Made by a program: the position numbers and the translations under genes. From the NCBI RefSeq assembly GCF_901933205.1, contig NC_044573.1:32919493-32983492 (forward strand): 64,000 bases of DNA, given 5' to 3'. Below, one piece after another: positions 36,001-51,000 of this stretch (positions are counted from its first letter, which is position 1; every line of letters begins with the position of its first letter). Below the pieces are notes generated by a model. The model made no database searches. It worked only from the letters and a program-made list of their open reading frames with translations, and was not told the DNA's origin. The stretch is from Camarhynchus parvulus. Taxonomy: Eukaryota; Chordata; Aves; Passeriformes; Thraupidae.

Positions 36001-39000
36001 AACAGAATCCCACACTGGCATCATCTGCTTCTTTCTATCCTTTAAGATCCCGCAGTCACTGTGAGAAGCCACTGTGTTACCATCTAAAAAACAGGAACCC
36101 ATAGGATTGTCCTTCCTCCCTTCTGTCTGTCCATCCCCAGGAGATCTCCCTGTCTGAGATCCTTGGCAGGAGCAAAGAGACAAACTGAAAACCTCAGTCA
36201 TGTTGCCCTCACCTATCTGCTATTTGTCCTTTTTGAGCAAAACTGCATTCTAAGAACTTCTAGGTCATCCTGGTCTCTTATTAAGAACTCTGTATAACAC
36301 TTTCTATGTGTCCTGATTTTTTTTTTTACCCATAAGTGAAAGCAAGGGCCCATTTAGAAGTGTACAAATGTATCTGATGTGTGTTACTGTGTTGTGTGGA
36401 GTAGGTGAGCTGACAGTGAGACAGACCTGTCACAACTGATTTTGCCAAGGCCAGCATTTAGTTAAGCAGCAATGTTGTTTAACTTACTACGTTTTTATTC
36501 ATAACACTCATAGTGAAATTTCCTAAAAAAGCAACTCAATGTATGTTTTTTTGAATCCTAACCTAAGTACTTGTCCTTTTTTAAGGCATTTCTACAGTGG
36601 GAGCCTCAACAATCCAGGAGGAAAATGCTCTTAATACAGATACAGATTTTGTGCAGGCTGAAAGTGCTGTTGAAACAAAGGAAAGCTTTCATCCAAAAGA
36701 CCAAAAGCAAACATTGCAGTCTCTTTTCTCTTTGCTCCGTGAAGAGGTTGAGCAGATGGATTCAAAGATACTGCCCCTGTGTCTCCATCAGGTACTTTCT
36801 ATGATTTTGGGGTGCTGCACCAAATTTTATTTTTATTTGAGACCTTTGTTCATTAGGAAAATATGTGTAAATGCAATTTATACCGATACTCATATCTAGA
36901 CAGGATACTTTGATGCATAACAGATGGTCAAGGCAAATATCTCTTCTATGATCTTCTAATATTTCTTAAATAATAAATTGCCTTATTAATAATCTGTAGT
37001 TAAAGGAAACTCTTAAGGATGGGTTTCTAACTTCCCAAATGGTGAAATTCATTTGGCAGGAAGATTTAGCAAAAACACTCTTTAATCTACCTTGAATAAA
37101 GTTTGTAAGACACTGGAATAATTACAGAACAGCAGCTACCTAAACAAAAATTTAAGTCTGGAATGGTTTTTACGTCTGCAGATATATTTCTAGCATAAAT
37201 TTTGTGCATGAATATTAAGATTCAAGATTTTCTTCCTGTATACCTTTATATTAGCACAGTTGCCACACCTGCAAGACCAAAGGGAAAACTGTGGTTTGAA
37301 AAGCAATCTTTCTTACTAACTGGCCAGTGTGTTGGTTTTTTTTTCTGGAGGTTATGATGCAGAACAAATATGTGGATAGAACTTGATGCAGCATTAATGT
37401 GCAGTTGTTGTTTAGTTGTGTCAGACTAACAGAAGACTAGAAGACCTTTTGCTTGGCAATGATGTCTAATATGGACCATATTATACCTGTCTGGTTTGAC
37501 TTAGCTGCATTGTCTTTATTTTGGAAGACATTTTGAATTTCTAAACTGCAATGACATTCCTGCGTTCATCTTCTTCGATACAAAAAAAAAACCTTTAGGA
37601 TTGCACATTATAGATAATCTACATTTGACATAGGATTTTAAATTATTTTTCCTCATCCATACTTGAGCAAAGATATTTGATACTGTTCTTTAACTTATGG
37701 GAAGCTTAGCTTTAGGGTTGACAATTTGCTTTTAGCCTCATCGAATTTGATGTTTTTTCATGAGTCAGTACAAAGGTCATTTTTGGAAAACAAGATAGGG
37801 CAAAAACTTAAAATGCTTTACAAACATGAGGGGAATCAATTGCTCATGATGGAGGTGAAATCTGTTGCTTTTTAGATGAGGAAGACAAACCCTAAGGGCA
37901 AGAACCTTTTGAAAGTCATGCAGGATCTGTGACAGAACTGAGAACACAATCTGCATATTCAGATTGAAATATGTATTCAAACACTATCTCTTTTTTCCTA
38001 AAAATTCTCAAGCATTTTGAATGGATTGTTTGAAAGAAAGCTGAAGGAGCTTACAAGGCTCCTAACCTGTTTTTTTAATAGAGGATGGGAGGGGGGAGGA
38101 TTTTAAGTTTAACATTCCTGTAAAGTGAGTCTGTTGAGAAATTTTTCCCTTTCTAGTGAATTAACCTGTCATCTTCAGACTTTTTTTTTTCAGATTTCTA
38201 ATACAGCCTGGCCGTAACATTAAACCAAGTCTATCAAATACTCATCTACAACATTATTTTTCTGTTCTGTGTGACAAAATTTAGTGTAAAATTAAGAGCT
38301 GTGTCAGATGTTCTGGAGTATTAACAGTCCATGGTGTTTGTGTTGAATATTTAAAGACTATTGGATAATAGGGGTTGTTATGAGAGTCAACTTCTGATTA
38401 AAATAGGATGTAATTTTTTTTCCTGTCTTGAATGGGATTAATTTGATTTGTTTAGGACTTGTTTCAGAATCTAAGAGGTATTTTTATATAAAACATGGGT
38501 AGAGCTTTGACAGCTCCAGAAATTCTTAGGAAGCTATTGTGGACAGCAGACAAAATATGCAGATAAAGAACATTAAAAGTCACTCACCCATTCTCTTTTG
38601 AAGATACTGGACTCAGAATGGTCTAGTGGTTAGCAGTAAGGCTGAGAGCCAGGAAATACAATTTGTAACCTAGACTCCTCTATCAAGTTGCTGTCTTTTT
38701 TGAGCAATCATCTTCAGACTTCTACAAAAGTGCTTATTTAAGCCCTCCACATCATGACTACTTAAATCAATCCCAAAGATCTTGAGACTGAATTTTTGAG
38801 TGCTCCCACAGAAGTCATTGGGGAATCATCTATGAGGTGCCTCAACCTGAATGTTCTGGTACCAGCATACCTGCAGTCCTGGACACATTTTGCAAGCTCT
38901 GCCCTTGCCTCACCATGCATGGCACATAGGAAGGCTGCCCAAATTTTCTGTCCCCAAGGAGTGATTAATTGCCGCTTATAAAGGTCACTGGTAGTGTAGA

Positions 39001-42000
39001 GCTCTGTGGAATACTTCTGAGGTTTATATTTTTTGTATTTCATCACATTTACAGACAAAGATGTCAGTATTCCTCAGCTTTTTAGGAAAGCCTGCACAGT
39101 TTTGTAACATGCACAAATAAGTTATTGTTGCAATTATCAAATATTTTTTGTTTACAGGAGGACAAAAGACTGTTCTTTTCTCATCGGTCAGGAAACCTCT
39201 ATTTGTGTTTTAAACCATTGCAATGTAATGCTCAGGAGAGCACAGCGATGATCTTAATTTGATCAAACATGAGGAAACATTGGTCAGGCACAGAATTCAA
39301 ACTTTTGAACTGGTATCAGTAAAAATAGTGCTTTTATTGTAGGTCATTTTAAAGCTTTCTATTAAGATAAGTAAAAATGTTTCTGAAATAATTTTTATAG
39401 TTGTAGGAACATAAAACCCTACTAATGTTTTTTGGTTTTGTGGAATTCTGTAAATTACACAAAATCAAATCTGTTTTATGTGAGAGGACTTAATATTTCT
39501 GTGGTCTTTGATACTCTTTTAAAGCCTTTTTCCTAGGGTAGGAATACATGTATTTTGTCAGAACATTCATATATTACCCAAACTAAATAACAGCCTGCAA
39601 ACTAGATGTTTAAATTTATGATAAAAAGTTTATATTACATCCTTGCCACTGTCATGAGAATTACAGATTTTTTTTTTTTACTTTTGCAGATAGCTGAGAC
39701 CTATTTTCAAGAGGAAGAATGTATCCTTTTACTTGCAGAAATTGTTGCGTGGTATTAATATAATGTGGTATGATAAAACATAAAAGTCCAATGCTTTGTT
39801 GTTAACTCGCATCTTGTGGGTCAGGGTTAGAAAGAAGTGGACAACCATAATTCACCCATGAGTGATTACACGTTATGGTAGCAAATCCTCCTTAATCAAA
39901 CAACTGGAGTGTGAGTTAAGGGATAGATTCACTTCCAACAGCTGTACTGATGCAATCATTAGTAGCTGGACATAAGCATGGAATAAGAAAACATTTTCAA
40001 AGGACTTTTGTTTTTATAAGATAACTTCTATTTTAAATATTAGTAACTGGGAAAATGTCCATTTTAGAGGTAGGGTATGTATTATATCAAATAGGGTACT
40101 TACAGTAATGATAAAATTGTCACAACAGTTGATTAGAATATGCAGTAAAGATGTCTAGATTGGAATAAAAATACCAAGCACCTGGAGCTGAGATAAGCAA
40201 CCTGCAAAGCATAGCAAAATGGTGTTTGACAAATGCTAATCAGTCAAAATCATATCAAGGTAGTTTGAAAAATTGTTGTAGGAAAATATGGGTAATTGCT
40301 TCTGGGAACAGTTTAATAGTCCAGTTTATTTTGATTTGTTCCTAGATAATGCAAGTAAGTTTGGTAAAAAAATTGTAATAGTTGAACTGCTGATAATCAT
40401 TCTGATATATTTCAGTAATTGTATGAAAGAATAATAATATTAAACCTCAGAGTTAAGTTGGAATTTTAGAAAAGGTGGACTGGGATTTCCTCTTTGCTTC
40501 AAAGAGAAAGTGATCAGATTATAAAAAGAAGATGCAGTAGTAAGCCCTTAAGGTATATGTGATTCACTAAGATGCATCATAAATTATAGAATTTGTGCAT
40601 ACAGATTATTTCTTCATTATGTGATTTGTACAAACAAAATTCAGCAATAGGCAATTGTTTAGCAGGCTAAGTAAGAAGGCATACAAAACCTAGACAAATT
40701 ATGTTAGCCTGTAGATAAAATGAGAGAGCTAACAGTTGCAATGTTATAAAAGCAACATATAAAATAAAATATCCATCACAGTTTTAGAGGACTGTATTTT
40801 TGTTTTGGTTCTCCTAATTCAAAAGTGTCCATCATAAAATGTCAATTGCACAGCACAAATTAAAGGCATGGAAAAATTCTGTAGTAAATTATGATGCAGC
40901 GGGGGATACAGTAAATTTAAAATATAAATGGCATGGTAGAAACAGTTCCTCTTTCATTGGAGTTGCTTTAATTGAAAGGCATTCTATTTAAAGCTGATCA
41001 AAGGAAATATTTTTTAATGCAATGTGCACCTGATGTGTGGAATTCAACACCACTATATAATACATATTTATGAAGGATATCTCTGCTGTACCTCCAGCCA
41101 TCAGTTTCCTGAGGTTAATAAAGAACTTACTTGATCATGTTGCACTGTATTAATTATCCATGACAGACATTTTAATTCATCCAGTGTGGAATCTCATATT
41201 AAAAATAATTCAGGGTTTGTTGCTGTGATCCTCTAAGGCTCTCTCTGTGATCTGTAATTCTGTTTCTAATAACAGATTTCCTGAAGACAGGGAATATTCT
41301 TTCCATTAATATTGTTGTTCATAAGCCATGCTATTGCATGAGGCTAACCAGAATAGCAACTACTGGTTGTGTTTTTGTAATAATTACTCCAGTGTTTTAA
41401 TTAGCATGAATAATGGAAAGTGGGTTTTCTGTATTGCTAAGAACCTCATTCACTTCTGTCCTTATTGTATTGTAGAATTACATTTCAAATAGCTGGTAAA
41501 ACAGCCTCAAGCCCCACAACTAACAACTCAGGCTTAGTGGAGCTAGCATTATCCTGGCTGTTGTAAAATATGTGACTTCATTATACTTTTGTGAATATAT
41601 TGATAACCCTAAGCATGGGGAAAGAGCTCTTCATATGGAAGAATAGTGAGCAGAATCTTCAGGAAAATAAAAGGTAAACTCAGCAGTCCAACAGTGTTGT
41701 ATAATGGTTGAAAAGGGGGGTAGGTATTTTTCAAAAGTTGAAGTTTTAATACTGTCTCCAGCTCGTCAGAGAAAGGAGTCATCTTTTCAGTTAGTCATGG
41801 TTATTGGCATGTATTTTTATTTCTTGTGAGATGTTTTGGTTGTCGTTTCCCAGAGATTTCATTTTTTGGTAAAGTTATCAGCATAATAACGCTTCAGTCA
41901 TTTCTTTTCAAGAAAAATCTTCTGTTGTGCTTCAGGCACATGGGAAGAGGTAGCTGCTGAAAAGAATAGTGTGGGAACTCCCTTCGGATGTGCGGAGCCT

Positions 42001-45000
42001 CCCGAGAGCACGTTGAGAGCCGAGACCCCATCGGGGGGTTGGGAGATCTTGGCATGATGCCCGGAACACTTGGTGGCTGGACTTTGATCCTGCAAATGAA
42101 TTGCCAGCTTGGTATGAGAGTTGGAAGGTCACACGGGTTTAAAGGGTGTATTTACAGGGTGCACACAGGGTGAAAATAGAAGTTTTAATATTTTTGGTAT
42201 AAGGGTAATGGGGACAAGATGGAGGAAACAGGGCGTGTCTCATCCTTCTTCTTTCTTCTTCTTGTTCTCCGTCTTCTGCTGTGATGTTGGCACTTGGGGA
42301 TTGGTTTAGAGTAGAAATGCACTGTCTATCATAGGTGATAGGTATTGGAAAATAAAGGTAAATATGATGTGCGTAGTTTGTAGTATAAGAGACAATGCTA
42401 CCTCGGGGGCGGTCGGAGAGTGTTGTGGCTGCCTTGCTGAACAGACCTCTGCTCGGCAGGGAGAAAATTTTATAGATAAGAAATAATAAACAATCCGAAG
42501 ATCGAACTCTTTATTCATAGCCTGCGTCCGTTCCAGGACCACCCAACTCATCTCGGGACAGAGACCAGACAGCCGGACCCGAGAAATAGGATTTTAATTT
42601 TTGAATGTTTCTCAATTTATTTTACTTCTGCTTGCTCTTTTCATGTCTACTATTTTTTCTTGCACAGAAATCAGGATGCTAGCCATTATTCATTTTGATT
42701 CACTTATTTCGAATTTCAAGTGTGTAATTACTTCCCTTTCAAACATGATGCCAGTTATAAGTAAGTCACACCATGTCCACATATGTGTGCATTTGCCTTT
42801 AACCTCCCATTCAGATGAGAAGGCCATTAAGTTCATTCAGCTTGAACGACTTTATCATGAGCAGCTGCTTGCAAATCTTTCTTCCATACAGGAACAGTGG
42901 GGTGAGTACCAGCTAAACTAATATGGCAGAAGAAGGACTTGAGTTTCTGTTTCTAAATAATACATTTCCAGGATAAAAAGTTACATAGCAAAAGCAGCAT
43001 TTATATCAGAATTTCTCTGAGCTTGTTACAAGAAGACTATTCCTGCTTTGGAATGTTTTGCCCACATTTAATTATAGATGTGGAAATAGTTTGTAATTCT
43101 TTAGTTTGTTAATCAAGATTTTGATCCACAGTTGTTTCAAGCTCATTTTTGGGTTAGGATTGGTGAGTGTGATGTGATGTGATGAAAATAAAGTGTCTTC
43201 TGAAAGGATAGGATGATGTTCTACATAGTCTGAAACGAGACTATAGAACATCCACAGAAAAGTTGTCAATATTCCTCCATTAATTAGTTTCACCTATTTG
43301 TGTTATGTTAAGCTACTTTTATAGTATCTTGAGTAAAAATGATTTTGATTTAATGTAGAAAGAAAATGGAAGACAGCAGTTCCCAGTCCAGTTACAGCAC
43401 TGAGGAATTCAGATAAAGAGCTGAGTGGCCAAGAACTGGAGAAGCTTACTAGAGTTTGCTCTTCACATCAACAGTAAGTATAAGAAAGTATTATTACTCC
43501 TCAAATGAGTATGTTAATGCAAGTGTTGTCTCCTTGCCATTATGGGTGTTCTGAAATAATCAGCGTCAAAATAAAAGTTGCATCACTGACTTGAATTTGA
43601 TTATAAAGTGGTGGTTCCTTCTGATATATAACTAAAATATTTTTGCCATCAGTTTCCACATTTTTTTAATATTGTTTGAGGAATGCATGAAGACTAAGTC
43701 TGAACTCGTTTTAGCAAATCATCAGTTTTCCAGAACTGTAGTTTTGAGTTTTATTATTTCAATCAAAGGAAAAAACTGAATAATGTTAATTTAGGAAGTG
43801 AAAGACTGTAGAACTAATGATGGTATTCCTGCTTAATACTTATTGGTTTAATCATTGTTTCAAAATGCACGTGTCTAGCATCTCACACTTCAGCACCCAT
43901 ACCTACCCTATAGGATTTTATTCCCAAGTTTCCATGTTTTAGGACAATTCCTTAATGCTTAAAGTAGTTCTTGTTACCTTCTATCAATTTCATATCGGTT
44001 GCATTTACATGAAACAGTGATTCTGTACTTTCCTAGCATGACAGTGTTCTGAACAGTGAAATCTCAGTTGGTAATTCTTTGCCTGATCCATCATCCTCCT
44101 GAATCAGTGTATCACAGTACAAGAAACTTGTGCCCAGGGTGCTTTTCTGGGTAGTAACACATATGGGATTGTACCCGTCAGGTAGGAGGAGGAGATCTGT
44201 TCCTTCATGGATGAATGTCCTACTGTCCAGACATTGATTTTAATGCACAGATGGAAAAAATCATACAAGCTGCCACTGAAAAATGATCAGCCAACAGCAG
44301 TAAGGAAACCAACTACATTCAAAGGCTGTGACAGGCAAGATGCTCTCAATCAGATGGGGAGAGAGAACTTTCTCTAGTACTTTTGCATTGGCTTAGTCAA
44401 TCTGGATATAACAAAAGCTCTGGATATAGCAAACTGCTCCTGTTGCTCATAAAGAGTATTGATTTGGCTATCAATTTTTTTTCTTCTGGGTGATGGTACC
44501 AAAGTTTGAAAACACCCCAGCTGATTGCCAGAATCCATGCAGAGATTTTTCAGGTGTACTCTGAATGCCTTTGGGAGGGAGGCCCTGGGAAGGCACTCCT
44601 GCATCCCCACAGGAAGAGGGGCAGGGTGGCACTGGAGCTGCAGGTTTGCAGCCACAGTGCTGCTGCTGCTGGAGGCTGCACCGAGCGCCTGCGGCTGCCC
44701 CAGCCCGCATCACCTGCACACGACCTGGGAGCCCACAGAGGGGCTGAGACTCAGGTCTGCTGGGATTTATGTGCTGCAACAAGCAGCACCTCCCTGTTGT
44801 CACCTGGGTTGTCACCTCGTTGAGAATAACTCTGCTTTCTCTTTCATTTCAGTTTTGAAATATCATTCCCTGTTCTGAGAAACCCTGCAGTTTGATAAAA
44901 ATTAAGGCTTGTGTTCATATGCCATGATCAGTGCTCTGGATGTAATACTATTACTCTTTCAAACTCTCAAGGCAAAAGCCTATTTGCTTTTATTTTTTCA

Positions 45001-48000
45001 TATAGGGGGTTTTTCCTAAGCTTTAAACTCATTTTACTTTTTAATTGAAATTACACTTTTTTAATGAATAGCATGCAGGTCTTGGAAAATGTGAGCATTC
45101 TGCTTTTTTAATTGAAAGTAATGTAAATTTTTCTCATACTCAAGTTTTACAGCTACATACTGGACATGTTTGCTCTTTAAAGATAGTTTTGAGTGTCCTT
45201 TATTTGAATTTTAAATGGTAAAAATTAAAAGGCAATGTAACTTTTTGAAGTTTTTGTTACAGAATAGGAACATCAGTACTCTTCCCGTCTCTCTCCAATT
45301 TTTTTTCAGTAGCTTTAAACAAAATGCTCCACATTTTGTCTTCTTTGCTGTATGAAAGACTGCAAGACAGATTGTGTGTGATAAATCACATTGTGCATGA
45401 ATCTGTATCCAGCTGGCAAAGTCCACACTGACTGTGAGCAGCGTTGATTCACCTGTGAATCTGAATGGAGTCAGTGGGAGCTGCTGTACCTTACACAACC
45501 CAGAAGATGTCCCAGTCTGTGGAGAGGGAAATAGGTTTTTGGGGAGGGCATTTCATTCCTCCATCTCTTTTATAGTGATCCCTGTTTTAAATAGTAGTAG
45601 GTATCAAGTTCTTACATGATTTAAAGTTGGTAGAGTTTCTTCTGAGCATAACCTTTTACAGGAATGTACATTTCTTGATATGTTGCAGTAAATTTTCTTC
45701 TGACTGCTTGCTCAGTTAGCTGGAACAATGTTAGGGCTAATTGGTCTTCTGATGATATTCATGCAAGTACAGATCTGTGATTGAAAGTATGCTAGCAGGC
45801 TGACACTTTGAATAGAAGAAAAGTTCTGTGCTAATTTTAGAGCAGAGCAAAGGTTTCTAAGACTTCACTTACATTTATCATGAACAGTGTTGCTACTAGG
45901 TTATTTAATTTATTTTTTTTTCTTTATTGCTGCAGGCCACAGGCATCCAAAAATAAGGTAAGCAGCTGTTTATTGAATTCTGCTTTGTCAAAAATTGGTA
46001 ATAAATATATATTAAATATTAGATAAAATCTTTCAAGTTTAGATGCTTTTTGAAGTTTGAATGTCTCAAAAAGCCACAGCATTCCTGTTTAATTCCAAAA
46101 ATAACAGGTAATACTATCATATTTTACAGCTAGTAGCTGCAGAAAATACATGGGAAAGCAGTTGTTTACCTCAGTTAATGGAGTCCAGAACTTTAAAGGA
46201 AAGAGAAGCTACTGCTTTTAAATCAGGTATGTGTGTATGTATGTACATCTGCATACATTTGTTTTAAATATTACACTGTAATGGTATATTCCTATAAATA
46301 AAAATGCTATTTCATTTGAAGGTACAGCATTTGTTGGATCTCAACAGAGGCACAAATGGATGATTTTTTTTTTCTCAGCACAATGGATAAACAATGCAAT
46401 TTTAATTAGTCATTGATATTCATAATTGTAAAGTAATTCTAGCCTCCATCAAAAAAAAGTCTTAAATGTGCATGCATTTCTATTAGCTTATGTAAGCTAC
46501 AAAATTGTATGAAACTAGAGAGAAGATGCATAATTTGTATGTATACAAATATATACTTGGTAGTCAACCTGATGACAGACATTCTGAGGTGTGGCAATGG
46601 AGTGTAGTTAACAATATTAGTAACTATTGTAAGTTACATGCAGTGTACTGATTTGGAGATGCATTTTTCTGAAGCAACACAGAAAATGATGAGGCCTTTG
46701 GGGGAGTATTGAAGAGAAAAACATTCTGTTAATTGTTATCAGTACATACTTTAATGTCATTTTCAGCCTCATTTTCCTTTTTCTGCCTTGGGGCAGGGGC
46801 CTTTTTGTTTGAGTAATTTGTTAGAATCTTTGGGTTCTTATGAAACATTTACAATTTAATGAATTGTTAAAATGGAGACAGAGTGGGAAAGAATATTGGT
46901 AGACAACCAGGCTGTGCTTTATCTCTCCTCTCTCTGAGCAAAAAGTTTCTGCTATTTTGCCACATTCCAGTATCCAAAATTGGCTTAAGCTAAGTACCTT
47001 CCCTCAAAACCAGCTAGAATTCTTCAGAAGATGAGAACTGGCCTAAGTGATCCTAGGATGTCCCTTTCGACCTAAACTATCCTACAAGTGTGTATCAGCC
47101 AGGATGTTCAGGAGAATCAGAAATTAATGAAAATACAGAGTCACAGTTCCCTACATGTGTGGATCCTCCTTACCTCCATGCTCTTTTATCATGACCCCTA
47201 TACTGCCTTTTCTCCATTTCTATTCTTGTAGCCCAACTAAACGTAAAACATTAGAAACATGAAACAAACATGTTCTACAGCTCAGAAGGCAGATCAAAAG
47301 AATACAGGTGCTTTTTATTTTTGGATGGTTGAAAATTCCCATGAAAAAAAATAGTCAATTACAATTTTTCCTCTGATTTTATTCCAAGTGGGAACAAAAG
47401 CTTTCTGGAGAGCAGAATTTCTGAACATTTGAACATTCTGAATTCAGGAGCATTTTGTTTCAATCTTGAAATACTGTAGTACAGCATCTTGACGTAAGGT
47501 GAAAGGAATTAATGGTGTAAATGCATCTTTTCATGCCTTTCTCTTAATGTAAATCTTGTCAAAATATATCAAAATCTTTGGGTTCCTGTAGAATGTTGGT
47601 AAATTGATAAAGCTATGTCATCCAATAAAAAGCAGTTCTGCTGAGAAATTTTCAGCAGTACTAAGTACTTCCAACACAAAGATAGGAATATTTCCACCCT
47701 ATCTCGAGTTTAAATGGTTGAGATTTGCAAAATTGCTTTCCACAAGATTAGTGCTTTCTTGAGGAAGCAATGAATTCTCTCCCTGGCGAGTGTGAGCAGC
47801 TGCTGAGGCAGCATGTGGTCATTGGCTGCTGCTGCCCTTCAGTGTCAGTGCATCAGTAGCATGGGGATGAATGGGTTTGGTTGTACTCAGAAGGATTTGG
47901 GTAGGGAAGGCAGCAGTGTGAACCAGTACAGAAATTTGACAAAGGCGATTCATAGTCTGAAACATCGTCCAGGTAACAAGCTGTGCCTGAGTGATCTAGC

Positions 48001-51000
48001 TCAGGACTAGAAGCAATATGACCACTTGGGACTGGTCCTTGATTTTGCCTGAACCTCAGCAGAATACTTTATTAGAATAAACATACAGTTCCTAATACTT
48101 AACTTTTTCAGCAGTAGCCCAAATGCATGGGGCCTTCTCACCGAAAACTTAGAGTGCTTGACTTCTGCTTTTTAGGTGTTTTTTCCTCTACCAAAAAAAA
48201 GGAAAATGAAATAAAAAATGAGAAGTAAACATGTAAAGTTTTACTTTTCTTATACATTTATCCACCAAACCACAGGAAGAACTACTTAACTCATTTAGAT
48301 GCTTGTAATAGAAGTCTGGCTTACAGTAAGACAGGAAAAGGAAATTCATGTGTTTTGAGAACTAACCTTCATATGGATCCATATATAATAAGAATTTATG
48401 TAGCAATTATCAATAAGAATATATAAAATGCATATAGAAATATCTATATTACATTGTAGAGATTGTTGCATTGCACTATAGTAGCATCTTTGAAGTAAAA
48501 TCAAACTTGCTTGGTAATCTGAAGCAAAAATTACTCCACTGATCTGCTAAGGTATATGGGAACATAGTTTGAGTCTCTGTAGGCAGTTGATCCTAAGAAT
48601 TCACAGTTCCTCTCTCCTGGGGCTACAGCAACTGACAAACAGCTTTATAAGAAGTCATCCAGTTAGGATTCCTGGGGCAGTACCTAATTAGATTTCTACC
48701 CTTCTGAGCAAGGGTTGTGAATGGTCTGTTCTATTACATTTTACTGTCTGGCAGATTTTCACTCTGAATCTACCAACAGAGAGAATTTGGCCCTTAATAC
48801 TGTGTGTGTATATTAAAAGATGTGATTTGATACATCCTTTTCCCATGAATTTCTTCAGCTTCTGACTGAAAGCAGAAACTTAATAGCCTTTAGTGTTGAC
48901 CAAAGATAAATTAATGTGTTTCATGAAAACCTTCCTGATGAAATACTGAATTTAACAAAACCCTTAGCATAAGTTTGCAGTGTGTACATATAGTTTAGAC
49001 TCATGTGCAGGATGGAGAAAAAGTCTTTATACCCTGTTTTCTTTTAGGTTCTATGGGATTTGTTTTTAATTGGGAAGAAGGACAAAGATGGAGAAATTAA
49101 TTCTCCATTGGTAGATTACTGTAGATCAGTACTCTGTCTGCTAGGCTGTCCTGGGTTAACAGGACAAAGTGGTGCCTACAGGTTCCTGTGATGAGCAAAC
49201 CAAGTGTCAATTCTAATGCAATTCTGTCAGGGGGAAAAGAAGCCATTTTTTAAATTACTGTAGGTGCTTTTGTTGCTAAAAAATTTTCTGTAGACACTTT
49301 GTTGTACCTCTGTCAGTCAGGCAAAAATTAATGCCCCTGGTGGGTATGTCTTCAGTTAACTTAGTGTAGGCAAAGGCATCTTTTCTAATTAAGTCTTCAA
49401 GTGTTTGTATTCACTTGCCCTCAGTCTATAGTGGGCATGGGTTACCTGAAGTAGTTGTAAATATTGAACACTGCTGAAAACTTGATGTGAATGATCATTG
49501 CATCCCAGTTCTTGTACATCTGTGGTTAGATAACAGTGCTAGGATTATTTATTACTTCCTTAGGAACAGTGCCCTGAGCTCAAGGGACACCTTTCACAGC
49601 AAAGAATCTGATTTAATTTCCAATTCCATTTAATCTCTGTTGCAGTTGGGGCTGCCAACAAAGATGCCTGTTGTAATGTGGATGTATCCACTAGGAAAAA
49701 TTGACAGATGGTAACAAAATCTTGTACCAATAATTCAGGCTGTGTTTGAACTCATGACCTGTATGTGAAGGGCTCAGTATCCCATTACAAATCCCTTGAG
49801 CTATCTACTCATCTGTGTCTAATTTTTAAAAAGTCCCTGTCTCACACCTATTCTTTCAGTGTTTTACAGAAGTTAGGTTCCTTGTACCCTTTCTTTCTGT
49901 TAATGTCATTCTGATGTTTTTTCCACATTTTTATTTGCTTGGATATTCTCTTTTTCAATTTTCAAGTCTGTCTTTTCTGTGCTGCCTTGCATTTCATTAT
50001 CCATTAAAAGGGGTAGAGTTTGCAATTTAATAAAATTGTTCAGTACAATGAATTAATGCAAACATTTCTTTTAATGAATGTGACTATTTTGTGTAACACG
50101 TTCAGGAAATTGCTCACATTTTAAGAGAGGTTTTAACAGGTGAGGAAGAATAAAATTGGCATGGAGAACTCAGTTAAGAAGGGCTTTGTTTGATATCTTT
50201 ATTAATCTGTTCATAAGACCTTTCTGCTCTTCACTATGATGAAAAAATGCAAATAAGTGTTTTCTAAAGTTATTAATTTGTTGATTGAGGGTATTGCTGT
50301 TACTGCAACAGTAGTTCTACTATAACATAGTCTTAACATAGTTTCTATTAAAGTATGGAATAAAAGGCAGTTTCTGTCCTAGCTGGCTTACTTTGGTATT
50401 TTAATTCTTAACAGCCCCTTTCTTTCTAAGCCTAAAAACAGTTTTGGCTTCCTTGTAGCGATTAATACCTAATAATTTCATAGGTAATTTGGGCTAAGTA
50501 TCTACTCCTTCATCAGCAGATCATGCCAGCAGTAGGTGAATTCACAAGCTATGTAGAACTCTTTGTGTGTCTCTGAAATTTCAGATAAGAAAAAATAATT
50601 TTCATATGTATTGTAAATAACAATACAGAAATAAGTTGCATCAAATTGCATTTTTCATGTGCCAGCTTAGTGATCCAAAAAGCAGCATCTTTTTATGCTG
50701 TCCATTTATGGGAAATGTAATTTCTATTTAGTTTAGTGTTAACCAAAGGAGCTATTGATCTGCACATTTAAAATTTATTAAATTCGTATAATTGCAGCTT
50801 CTTTAAAGGAAATGCAGACATCTCTCTAGGTGATAGATACACTGGCATCAAGGTACAGTTTTCTGTAATTAAGTGCGTTTGTCTGAACTCCAGGCCTCCA
50901 TGAGATGACTCATGTAAAATATCCATTAGAGGAAAAGTGACTGCTCAGAAAGATACTCACTTACATATTGGGAGTAGCTTTTTTCAGAAGGACACTGAAT

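Noticed and set aside
38612..38690. Possible tRNA gene (good A box)
   Set aside because: No B box at the right distance and no acceptor stem; better explained as a MIR-like SINE head.
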